This document shows, one piece after another, positions 1 to 6,905 of a stretch of DNA of 64,000 bases (positions are counted from its first letter, which is position 1; each line of letters begins with the position of its first letter). A program made the translations under genes and the position numbers. A model generated the notes under the pieces. The model did not search any database. It saw only the letters and a program-made list of their open reading frames with translations, and was not told the DNA's origin. Source of the DNA: Niveispirillum sp048066115 (GTDB lineage: Bacteria; Pseudomonadota; Alphaproteobacteria; Azospirillales; Azospirillaceae); assembly GCF_048066115.1 (NCBI RefSeq), contig NZ_JBLTYX010000004.1, positions 333,551-397,550 on the forward strand. Reading direction: 5' to 3'.

Positions 1-70
1 CCATGACCCGGTAGGGCTCTGTTCCGGTCGGCGCTGCTGACGGCGCCGTCTTTCCGGGAAGCTCGTTCAT
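1..70 (-). CDS. cheB: CheB N-terminus (partial, runs off the window)
   Basis: Twenty-three codons on the minus strand begin at ATG 70-68 and read MNELPGKTAPSAAPTGTEPY followed by RVM, where the window ends. A short linker followed by a YRVM-type strand is how the receiver domain of chemotaxis methylesterase CheB usually begins. The frame starts 21 bases after the cheY stop, the expected slot in a cheA-cheW-cheY-cheB-cheR operon. CheB would demethylate or deamidate chemoreceptor glutamates when phosphorylated by CheA. Only the extreme N-terminus is visible, so the identification rests mostly on context; another receiver-domain protein is possible. Confidence 0.55.
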   Translation of the reverse strand, partial: MNELPGKTAPSAAPTGTEPYRVM

Positions 71-91
71 TGCCTGCAATCCCGGACAGCC

Positions 92-457
92 TCAGAGGAG
101 GCCGACCTGCTGGAACTTGGTTTGGATGATGTCACTGTCGAACGGCTTCATGATGTACTCATTGGCGCCGGCCGACAGGGCTTCCTGGATATGGGCCAGG
201 TCGTTCTCCGTGGTGCAGAAAACGACGCGTGGGCTTTCCCCGCCCGTCATCTTCCGCAGCCGACGCAGGAATTCGATGCCGGTCATGACCGGCATGTTCC
301 AGTCCAGCAGGATGGCGTCGGGCATCCGCTTGGCGCACAGCTCCATGGCCTGCTTGCCATCCTCGGCCTCCTCGCAGGAGAAGCCGAGTTCTTCAAGGAT
401 CTTGCGCGCCACCTTGCGGACAACGCGGCTGTCATCGACGACCAGACAGGACTTCAT
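92..457 (-). CDS. cheY: CheY-type single-domain response regulator
   Basis: A 121-residue stand-alone receiver domain. The acidic pair is in VVDDSR near residue 8, the phospho-acceptor is Asp52 in LLDWNMPVMTG, the switch Thr lies in FCTTEN and the conserved Lys in YIMKPFD. It has no output domain, so it should carry phosphoryl groups from CheA to the flagellar motor or act as a phosphate sink. It lies 27 bases downstream of cheW in the same operon. The start chosen is ATG at 457; a TTG one codon upstream is less likely. The length and motifs match CheY; the motor role is inferred from the operon. Confidence 0.9.
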   Translation of the reverse strand: MKSCLVVDDSRVVRKVARKILEELGFSCEEAEDGKQAMELCAKRMPDAILLDWNMPVMTGIEFLRRLRKMTGGESPRVVFCTTENDLAHIQEALSAGANEYIMKPFDSDIIQTKFQQVGLL

Positions 458-484
458 CAACGGACCTCGATTGCCGGATGCGGG

Positions 485-982
485 TTAGGCCGCTTCGATG
501 TTAGCAAAGTTCAGCAGCTTTGAGACATCCAGAACGACAAGCAAAGTTTCTTTCAGGCGATAAATACCCGTTGAAATCTCACGCCAGCGCGGGTCCAGGG
601 TTGCCGGATGGCGTTCGAAGTCATCCGACGACAGTGACAGCACCTCGCCGACATTGTCGACCATCAGCGAATAAAGCTCGCCTTTGTGGTCGACGACGAT
701 GCTCATCACCGGCTTGCCATCGGCCGGCCGGGGCGGCAGGCCCAGGCGCAGCCGGACATCGATGGCCGTGACGATGCGACCGCGCAGGTTCAGCGAACCG
801 GCAACCTCCGGCGGGGCCAGCGGGATGCGGGTGATCTTCTGCGGGCCCAGAACGTCCTGCACCTGCAGGACGGGGATGCCGAACAGCTGGTTCGCGATGG
901 TCGCCGTGACGAAATCCTCGTTCTTCACGACGGCGATTTCAGTGGAACCGGCCTTCTTGACGGCGGGGAGACGGGCACTCAT
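485..982 (-). CDS. cheW: Chemotaxis coupling protein CheW
   Basis: A 165-residue CheW-domain protein that would link chemoreceptors to CheA in the membrane-associated signalling array. The domain starts near residue 24 (EDFVTATIANQLFGIPVLQV) and contains the typical LNLRGRIVTAIDVRLRLGL strand-turn and a later VDNVGEVLSL segment. Its ATG overlaps the cheA stop by four bases (ATGA), indicating translational coupling. It has an N-terminal extension of about 20 residues rich in Lys/Ala, otherwise normal family length. Confidence 0.93.
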   Translation of the reverse strand: MSARLPAVKKAGSTEIAVVKNEDFVTATIANQLFGIPVLQVQDVLGPQKITRIPLAPPEVAGSLNLRGRIVTAIDVRLRLGLPPRPADGKPVMSIVVDHKGELYSLMVDNVGEVLSLSSDDFERHPATLDPRWREISTGIYRLKETLLVVLDVSKLLNFANIEAA

Positions 983-3693
983 GCGGCACCTTTCTCGGTG
1001 ATGGTCTGCTGCAACGTGAAGAGCAGGGCTTCACGATCGAACTTGGCGACATAATCGTTGAAGCCGGCCTGACGGCCACGCTCCAGGTCGCGCGGGGCGG
1101 CGTGGCTGGACAGCGCCACCAGCGGCGTCGTGGACCAGCGGGCATTGGCACGAACAGCCTGGGCGAATTCCAGGCCGCTCATGCCGGGCATCTCGATGTC
1201 CGACACGATGACGTCGAACTCCTCGCCCGATTCGCTGAGTGCCAGTGCCTCGTCGCCGCTTTCCACGGCCGTGACGTCGTAGCCGGAAACGGTCAGCAGC
1301 GGCGTCAGCAGGTTGCGGAAGAACGGGCTGTCATCGACCAGCAGCACGCGATGCTGGCGCTCATCCTCGAAGCTCTCATGGGCGTTGCCGAACCAGTCCT
1401 TGAAGGCCCGGGTCAGGTAGAAGCCGGCATCGATGACGTCGGTCGCCTTGTTGGCGATGATGGCGGAACCCAGGAAGCCCTGGCGCTCCGTGCCCAATTC
1501 GACCTGCAATTTGTCCTCGACGATATCGACGATCTCGTCCACGACCAGACCCATGGAGCGGTCGCCATCGGCGAACACCACCACCGGCTGGCGCTTGTCG
1601 CGCACGATCTTCCAGTTGGGATCGATGGGCACCAGCGGCATCAGGCGGCCGCGATACTGCACCACCGGCTCGCCGTTCGACAGCTCGACCTGGTTGAGGT
1701 CGACATCCTCCAGACGGGCGACCAGCGACAGCGGCACGGCCTTCGGCCCGCCTTCCCCGGCGCTGAACAGCAGCAGGGCCATCTTGTCATCCTCGCGACG
1801 CGACGACTTCGCCACTTCCTGGGCGGCGGCGGCGGCATTGTCGGCGGCACTGCCCATGGAACCGGACGCGGTGGCGATGCCATTGGGGTCCAGGATCATG
1901 ATCACCGAGCCATCGCCCAGGATCGTGTTGCCCGAGAACAGCTCGATATGGCGCAGGATCGGCGCCACCGGCTTCACCACGATTTCCTCGGTGTCGAAGA
2001 CGCGGTCGACGATGATGCCGAACGTGTAATTGCCGACCTGACTGACGACGATGAAAGTCTCGCGCTTGTCGTCGTCGTCGGCCTTGCCCAGCTTCAGCAG
2101 GTTCTGCAGGCTGACCAGCGGCAGCAGACGGTTGCGCAGGCGCAGGACCGGGGCGCCATTGATGCGCTCGATCTTGTGCTCACTATCGCTGGCGGCGCGC
2201 ACCAGCTCGATCACGCTGATCTGTGGCACGGCGAAGCGTTCGGACGCGCATTCGACGATCAGGGCCGACACGATGGCTAGGGTGAGCGGGATCTTGATGG
2301 TGAAGGTCGTACCGCGGCCTTCGACCGACCGCATCTCGATCGTGCCGCCGATCTTCTCGATATTGGTCTTCACCACGTCCATGCCCACGCCACGGCCGGA
2401 CACCGAGGTGACCTTGGCGGCGGTGGAAAAGCCGGGCTTGAAGATGAACTGCTGGACCTGCTGGTCCGACATCTGCGCCAGCTCGGACTCGGTGGCCAAG
2501 CCGTTCTGGACGATCTTGGCCTTGATCTTCGACAACGCCAGACCGCGACCATCATCGGCGATCTCGATGATGATGTGACCGCCTTCATGATAGGCGTTCA
2601 GCGTGATGCGGCCGGTTTCCGACTTGCCCGCAGCGACGCGGTCGGCCGGGATTTCCAGGCCGTGATCGCCGGAATTGCGGACCATGTGGGTCAGCGGGTC
2701 CTTGATCAGCTCCAGCACCTGACGGTCCAGTTCCGTCTCGGCACCCAGCATCTGCAGCTCGATCTTCTTGTGAAGTTCGTGGCTGAGATCGCGGACCAGA
2801 CGCGGCAGCTTGGCCCAGGCATTGCCGATGGGCTGCATGCGCGTCTTCATGACGCCTTCCTGCAGCTCCGACGTGACATGGTTCAGGCGCTGCAACGGCG
2901 CGGCAAACTCGCTGTCCTTCTGCGAGCGCAGGATCTGGAGCAGCTGGTTGCGGGTCAGCACCAGCTCAGACACCATGGTCATCAGGTTTTCAAGCAGGTC
3001 CACATGCACGCGGATGGTCTGCTGGGCCAGCGCACTTTCCTTGGACTCGCCACGGACATCGTCCTGAGGCTCGCTACGCGGCGGCGGTGGGGGGGGCGGG
3101 GCCGGCGGGGGGGCGACCTCCACCGGGGCCGGCGGCTCGGCCGCCTTGACCACGGCGGCAGGGGTCGGCGGCGGCGGGGGCGGCGGCGATGCAGGGGCCA
3201 GCGTATGGGTCAGATGGGCGGGAACCGGCGTGAACAGTTCTTCCGGATCATTCTCAGGCGGCGGCGGGGCGGCCGGGGCGGGTGCCGGGGCGGCAGCGGC
3301 GGCCTTGGGCAGTTCCTTGCCATCGGCCATGGCGTTCAGCCGGTCGATCAGATCCTGGTCACCACCGGGCGGCTCCGCCTCGGTCTGTTCCAGGACGGAC
3401 AGGATGCCCTTGATCGTGTCCAGCGATTCGAGGATCAGCGACACGGCATAGGGGGAGACGTGCAACTCGCCGTCGCGGAACTTGCCCAGCACGTTCTCGC
3501 CGGCATGTGCCACCGATTCCAGCCGGGGCAGGCCCAGGAAGCCGCAGGTGCCCTTGATGGTGTGAACCAGACGGAAGATGTTCGACAGCAGCCCCGGATC
3601 GTTGGGGTTCTGCTCCAGCTTCACCAGCTCGACGTCGAGGACGGCGAGGTTCTCATTGGTCTCAGTGAGGAATTCACTCAGCAGATCATCCAT
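979..3693 (-). CDS. cheA: Hybrid chemotaxis histidine kinase CheA with C-terminal receiver domain
   Basis: A 904-residue CheA. Domains in order: HPt at 1-105 with His44 in LVHTIKGTCGF; a Pro/Ala-rich linker at about 130-215 where the P2 domain would normally sit; dimerisation helices at about 225-290; HATPase with N-box HMVRNSGDHGLE (336-347), DDGRG (380-384) and GRGVGMD (433-439); a CheW-like domain at 470-605; a second, more divergent CheW-like region at 638-765; and a receiver domain at 782-900 with Asp832 in SDIEMPGMSG. It phosphorylates CheY and CheB in response to chemoreceptors. First gene of the che operon. The C-terminal receiver and doubled CheW module make it larger than enteric CheA. 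Confidence 0.95.
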   Translation of the reverse strand: MDDLLSEFLTETNENLAVLDVELVKLEQNPNDPGLLSNIFRLVHTIKGTCGFLGLPRLESVAHAGENVLGKFRDGELHVSPYAVSLILESLDTIKGILSVLEQTEAEPPGGDQDLIDRLNAMADGKELPKAAAAAPAPAPAAPPPPENDPEELFTPVPAHLTHTLAPASPPPPPPPTPAAVVKAAEPPAPVEVAPPPAPPPPPPPRSEPQDDVRGESKESALAQQTIRVHVDLLENLMTMVSELVLTRNQLLQILRSQKDSEFAAPLQRLNHVTSELQEGVMKTRMQPIGNAWAKLPRLVRDLSHELHKKIELQMLGAETELDRQVLELIKDPLTHMVRNSGDHGLEIPADRVAAGKSETGRITLNAYHEGGHIIIEIADDGRGLALSKIKAKIVQNGLATESELAQMSDQQVQQFIFKPGFSTAAKVTSVSGRGVGMDVVKTNIEKIGGTIEMRSVEGRGTTFTIKIPLTLAIVSALIVECASERFAVPQISVIELVRAASDSEHKIERINGAPVLRLRNRLLPLVSLQNLLKLGKADDDDKRETFIVVSQVGNYTFGIIVDRVFDTEEIVVKPVAPILRHIELFSGNTILGDGSVIMILDPNGIATASGSMGSAADNAAAAAQEVAKSSRREDDKMALLLFSAGEGGPKAVPLSLVARLEDVDLNQVELSNGEPVVQYRGRLMPLVPIDPNWKIVRDKRQPVVVFADGDRSMGLVVDEIVDIVEDKLQVELGTERQGFLGSAIIANKATDVIDAGFYLTRAFKDWFGNAHESFEDERQHRVLLVDDSPFFRNLLTPLLTVSGYDVTAVESGDEALALSESGEEFDVIVSDIEMPGMSGLEFAQAVRANARWSTTPLVALSSHAAPRDLERGRQAGFNDYVAKFDREALLFTLQQTITEKGAA

Positions 3694-4002
3694 GGTCCAC
3701 GCCCCGTTTCGGGAAAACCCAGTTTCCGCGTCATACGCCGGTCTTCAGTCCGGTGAAGCACCCTTGTACGCGCCCGGCCGCCCGTCGGCCAAATGAAGAG
3801 TATCGGAATTCGGTTAAATTCGTTCTGGCACCTGGGAATTGATGGCCTGTCGGACAGGCCTTTGGCAAGGGGAACATTACCTCTTTTCGGTTAGGTCCGA
3901 CCATCTTGATCTGCCGCAACGACAAAGTGTGAGCAAGCTCCCGCTCCCGGCGTGGTTGAACAGTTGCCCGGCTGCATCATCCATACCGATTCCGCCGCCG
4001 GG
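3694..4002. other. Gene-free region upstream of the che operon
   Basis: 309 bases lie between the cheA start and the chpT stop (both genes on the minus strand). The stretch must hold the che promoter. A short palindrome, GGCCTG (3844-3849) with CAGGCC (3855-3860), could be a chpT terminator but has no convincing T-run. I see no credible coding frame. Confidence 0.4.
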
Positions 4003-4620
4003 TCAGGTTCCGGCCGGCTGGATTCGCATCCGCACCTCCCCCGCCCCACCCGGATTCTCCACGGCGAAGGACAGGCCATAGCCCGCCGCGATGCGCGGCG
4101 TGGCGTAGGACAGGACGGAGCGGGGCCCGAGATCGGCCTCTGCCACCTGTCCGGCGAGCGCCGGCCCCATTTCCGGCCGCAGCGCACAGCCCGTCCCCGA
4201 CGCCGTGACGGTCAGACCTCCATCACCGCCCGTCACCTGCACCGTACCGCCACGCGGCAACGTCTCCTCCGCCAGCAAGGCAGCCAGAAGGGCGGCCTTC
4301 AGCAGGCCGGGCGGCGGATCGAAGGGTGCTGCGCTCCAGTCCAGCCGGATCTTGCCGCCGCGGAACCATCCCTCCAGCACGGCCCGCGCGTCACCGCCGG
4401 TCAGCGACTGTCCGCCGGCCGCCCCCAGCGCCACACGATAAAGCCGCAGGCGGGCGGATGCCGTCTCCGCGCTGTCGGCGATCAGGTCCAGTGCCTCCCC
4501 GCCGGTGTCGCCACCCTCGTCCAGCAGTTCCACGCCATTGTTGACGGCCCCGATCGGCCCGACCAGATCATGGCAGAGACGGGAGCACAGCAGCTCCACC
4601 GCCCGAATTCCCAAAACCAT
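4003..4620 (-). CDS. chpT: ChpT-like histidine phosphotransferase
   Basis: A 205-residue protein with the hallmark dimerisation helix of alphaproteobacterial ChpT: ELLCSRLCHDLVGPIGAVNN, with His17 as the predicted phosphorylation site, followed by a degenerate ATPase-like domain. In Caulobacter ChpT relays phosphate from CckA to CtrA and CpdR; in Rhodospirillales relatives the pathway mainly affects motility. Its position just upstream of the che operon fits such a role. The ATG at 4620 is preferred because family homology begins there; an in-frame start eight codons upstream exists. No classical ATP-binding G-boxes are evident, as expected for ChpT. Confidence 0.85.
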   Translation of the reverse strand: MVLGIRAVELLCSRLCHDLVGPIGAVNNGVELLDEGGDTGGEALDLIADSAETASARLRLYRVALGAAGGQSLTGGDARAVLEGWFRGGKIRLDWSAAPFDPPPGLLKAALLAALLAEETLPRGGTVQVTGGDGGLTVTASGTGCALRPEMGPALAGQVAEADLGPRSVLSYATPRIAAGYGLSFAVENPGGAGEVRMRIQPAGT

Positions 4621-4726
4621 CCCGCATCCCCGGCGCTGGGGCACGCCATCTCCGCCGGCCGGGGATGGCGAGCCGTGTCACAGGCCGCTAGGATAGGGCG
4701 TGGTCAATGGAGTGGGAACCAAAGAG

Positions 4727-4906
4727 ATGTCCGATTTCCTGGCGCCCGGCGTTTTCGTCCGCCATCCGGCCCAGCCCGATTGGGGTCTGGGGCAGGTGCA
4801 ATCGGTGGTGGGGCCGCGCGTGACAGTGAATTTCGAACATGCCGGCAAGCTGCTGATCAATGCCGCCGCCGTGTCGCTGACCATCGTCGATCCGGACGAT
4901 GAGTAG
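4727..4906 (+). CDS. DUF3553 family small protein
   Basis: A 59-residue protein with the pattern PGVFVRHPAQPDWGLGQVQS, then VTVNFEHAGKLLI, typical of the DUF3553 family common in alphaproteobacteria. The predicted fold is a small beta-barrel; the function is unknown. The ATG at 4727 follows AAAGAG; a GTG at 4700 would add nine residues without homology. It is transcribed divergently from chpT and convergently with the next gene. Confidence 0.8.
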   Translation: MSDFLAPGVFVRHPAQPDWGLGQVQSVVGPRVTVNFEHAGKLLINAAAVSLTIVDPDDE

Positions 4907-4956
4907 GCGACAACAAAGGGGCCCCCGTCCGGAGCGCCTTGGGCACACATGTCGAC

Positions 4957-4973
4957 AGGGCCCATCGGGCCCT
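4957..4973. terminator. Perfect short palindrome between convergent genes
   Basis: AGGGCCC (4957-4963) and GGGCCCT (4967-4973) form a 7-bp stem with a 3-base loop, between the stops of the DUF3553 gene and the convergent hypothetical gene. No T-run follows, so termination is a guess from position. Confidence 0.35.
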
Positions 4974-4985
4974 ACCTCACTGCGA

Positions 4986-5345
4986 TCACCATTTGCGTTC
5001 GGTCTTCAGCTGGCCGCCGTTCAGGGCATCCAGGAAGCTGCCGCCCGGCTTGGGCCGCTGGGCGCGGACCATGCGGGGGTTGGGCTTCTTGTTCGCCTGC
5101 TCCACCACCTTGATGGCGGTGGTGGTGGCATCCGTCTCCACCCGGCGGCGCACGCCCTCATCCAGGGATTCGAAGGCCTGCTGGGCGAAGACCAGGGCAT
5201 TCTCGGACCGCGTCTCCACGACCTGACGCAGTGCGTTCGCGGCCATCAGGCATTCCAGCCGTTCCGGCCCGGTGATGTCGTCCAGGGCACCGGCCAGAAT
5301 CCCGATTGCTTCCAACGTCTTGGGATCGCTTAGTTCCACGGACAT
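4986..5345 (-). CDS. Hypothetical helical protein, 119 aa
   Basis: Not recognised. 119 residues, predicted mostly alpha-helical, no signal peptide or membrane segment. It starts MSVELSDPKTLEAIGILAGA and ends in a basic tail with PNPRMVRAQRPKPGGSF. The ATG at 5345 faces the asd leader divergently, with about 160 bases between it and the asd leader ORF that would hold both promoters. Codon use looks native. Confidence 0.6.
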   Translation of the reverse strand: MSVELSDPKTLEAIGILAGALDDITGPERLECLMAANALRQVVETRSENALVFAQQAFESLDEGVRRRVETDATTTAIKVVEQANKKPNPRMVRAQRPKPGGSFLDALNGGQLKTERKW

Positions 5346-5368
5346 TTACGCGCGCGCCCTTCAGGTAC

Positions 5369-5394
5369 AGTCACACTCATCTATATAGTCACAC
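5369..5394 (+). promoter_or_regulatory. Direct repeat AGTCACAC, 18-base period
   Basis: AGTCACAC occurs at 5369-5376 and 5387-5394 with an A/T-rich stretch between, in the divergent promoter region of the hypothetical gene and asd. The spacing would put both half-sites on nearly the same helix face, so it could be a regulator site. Unproven. Confidence 0.3.
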
Positions 5395-5521
5395 CGTCGG
5401 CGGAAATACGCAACACATAGTCTGGAAACGCCTTGTCATGCGGCCGGCGAAGCCCCGCCGCGCGCCGATGGCGGGACGCACGGGCTTTACAGGCACCCCC
5501 GTCATCGGCATGGTCAAGCCC

Positions 5522-5605
5522 ATGTCGATCCTGAACCAGACCACTACCACCATGACTAAAAAGACCACCCTGCGGGGCGGGCTTCTTGTCATGCGCGCGG
5601 TCTGA
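5522..5605 (+). CDS. Thr/Met/Lys-coding leader peptide of asd
   Basis: A 27-codon ORF ending in TGA about 100 bases before asd. It reads MSILNQTTTTMTKKTT then LRGGLLVMRAV. Within ten consecutive codons (5540-5569) there are seven Thr, one Met and two Lys codons, which are end products of the pathway that Asd feeds. This is the signature of a ribosome-mediated attenuator leader, like thrL of E. coli. An in-frame ATG at 5510 would add four residues; neither start has a strong ribosome-binding site. See the next entry for the downstream structures. Confidence 0.65.
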   Translation: MSILNQTTTTMTKKTTLRGGLLVMRAV

Positions 5606-5706
5606 CGCGGTTCGACAGAAGCCAGATGCCCCGCCGGAAACGGATGGGGCGGCCAAACCTGGACCAGACCCTGTCTCCGGCAAGTGAAGACAGAGGAACA
5701 GGGTCC
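5574..5706 (+). promoter_or_regulatory. asd: Candidate attenuator with competing RNA structures before asd
   Basis: Visible pairings: (1) GGGGC 5574-5578 with GCCCC 5628-5632 plus GCTTCTTGTC 5581-5590 with GACAGAAGC 5614-5622 (one bulged T); (2) GCCCC 5628-5632 alternatively with GGGGC 5646-5650, enclosing CCG-GAAA-CGG. Both use the same GCCCC, so they are mutually exclusive. (3) ACCCTGT 5668-5674 with ACAGGGT 5698-5704 encloses the asd Shine-Dalgarno AGAGGA (5692-5697). Strand 1 overlaps the end of the leader ORF, so a ribosome stalled at the Thr/Lys codons would leave it free. No clear T-run follows hairpin 2, so control could be of translation rather than termination. Confidence 0.55.
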
Positions 5707-6771
5707 ATGAATATCCGCGTTGCCCCCGAAAACCTGAACCAAGCTGCCCAATCTGTTGGGGGCCGGTCCATTTCCGTCGCCGTTGTCGGTGCCACCGGTG
5801 CGGTGGGCGTGGAAATCCGCGAATGCTTGGAAAAATCCGGCCTGAACCTGACCCAGGTGCGCCTGTTGGCCTCCAAGCGGTCGGCCGGACAGGCTGTGCC
5901 TTTCGCCGGCGGCACGCTGGTGATCGAGGAACTGGGGGATGACAGCTTCCAGGGCATCGATTACGCCCTGTTCTCCGCCGGCAGTGGCATCTCGAAGGAA
6001 TTCGCGCCCAAGGCCGTGGCCGCCGGCGCCGTGGTCATCGACAATTCATCCGCCTTCCGCATGGATGAGGCCATCCCGCTGGTGGTACCGGAGGTGAACC
6101 CGGACGTCGTCCCGGCCCAGCCCGGCATCATCGCCAACCCCAATTGCGTGGCCATCATCGCCACCGTGCCGCTGGCCCCGCTGGACATTGCCCACAAGAT
6201 CCGCCGCGTAAACATCGCCACCTACCAGGCCGCCAGTGGCGCCGGTGCGGCGGCGATGGAGGAGTTGCGCGCCGCCACGGCCGCCCATCTGGCCGGCGAG
6301 CATTATGCCCCGCGCGTGCTGCCGCACCCCTACGCCTTCAACGTCTTCTCCCACAACGCCGCTATCAACCCGGCGACGGGTTACAATGGCGAGGAGGAGA
6401 AAGTGATCGAGGAGACGCGCAAGATCATGCGTCGCCCCGACCTGCATATCAGCATCACCTGCGTGCGCGTGCCCGTGCTGCGCGCCCATTCCATGGCGGT
6501 GACGGTGGAGTTCGAGGATGTGGTCACCCCCGACCAGGTCCGCGCCCTCCTGCGTGACGCGCCGGGTGTGCGTATCGTGGAGGATATCGAGGGCAACCAT
6601 TTCCCCATGCCGAACGAGGCGTCGGGCCAGGGCGACGTGCTGGTCGGCCGCATCCGCCGCGATGTCGGCGACCCGTCCGGCCGCTCCATCGCCCTGTTCC
6701 TGGCCGGTGACCAGTTGCTGAAGGGTGCGGCGCTGAACGCCGTGCAGATTTTGCAGCGGCTGGTGGGGTAA
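5707..6771 (+). CDS. asd: Aspartate-semialdehyde dehydrogenase
   Basis: A 354-residue enzyme reducing aspartyl phosphate to aspartate semialdehyde with NADPH, the branch point to lysine/diaminopimelate, methionine and threonine. The nucleotide-binding motif is VAVVGATGAVG (about residues 24-34). The catalytic Cys lies in IANPNCVAII, with a flanking YQAASGAG loop. About 20 N-terminal residues precede the usual start, but ATG 5707 has an AGAGGA site at good spacing. Preceded by the Thr/Met/Lys leader; followed by a palindromic repeat shared with the convergent AsmA gene. Confidence 0.95.
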   Translation: MNIRVAPENLNQAAQSVGGRSISVAVVGATGAVGVEIRECLEKSGLNLTQVRLLASKRSAGQAVPFAGGTLVIEELGDDSFQGIDYALFSAGSGISKEFAPKAVAAGAVVIDNSSAFRMDEAIPLVVPEVNPDVVPAQPGIIANPNCVAIIATVPLAPLDIAHKIRRVNIATYQAASGAGAAAMEELRAATAAHLAGEHYAPRVLPHPYAFNVFSHNAAINPATGYNGEEEKVIEETRKIMRRPDLHISITCVRVPVLRAHSMAVTVEFEDVVTPDQVRALLRDAPGVRIVEDIEGNHFPMPNEASGQGDVLVGRIRRDVGDPSGRSIALFLAGDQLLKGAALNAVQILQRLVG

Positions 6772-6814
6772 GGTACGAGGCCGGGGTGGGCCAGACCGCC
6801 CCGGCACCCTTCCC

Positions 6815-6905
6815 GTAGGTCAGGTCGAGCCGCAGGCGAGCCCTGACAGCAAAGGATTGAAGGCATTATCCGTCAGGGCTCGGCTTACGCCTCGACCTGA
6901 CCTAC
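6815..6905. repeat. Family A palindromic repeat, copy 1
   Basis: A 91-base inverted repeat with ends GTAGGTCAGGTCGAGC and its complement, and an inner arm GAGCCCTGAC / GTCAGGGCTC. It lies between convergent asd and the AsmA gene. The right end CCTAC supplies the TAG stop codon of the AsmA gene (6902-6904). Near-identical copies are at 10827-10909 and 32401-32486. Confidence 0.85.

Noticed and set aside
5626..5706. Longer start for asd
   Set aside because: The 27 extra codons overlap the predicted attenuator stems and have no ribosome-binding site; ATG 5707 has AGAGGA.
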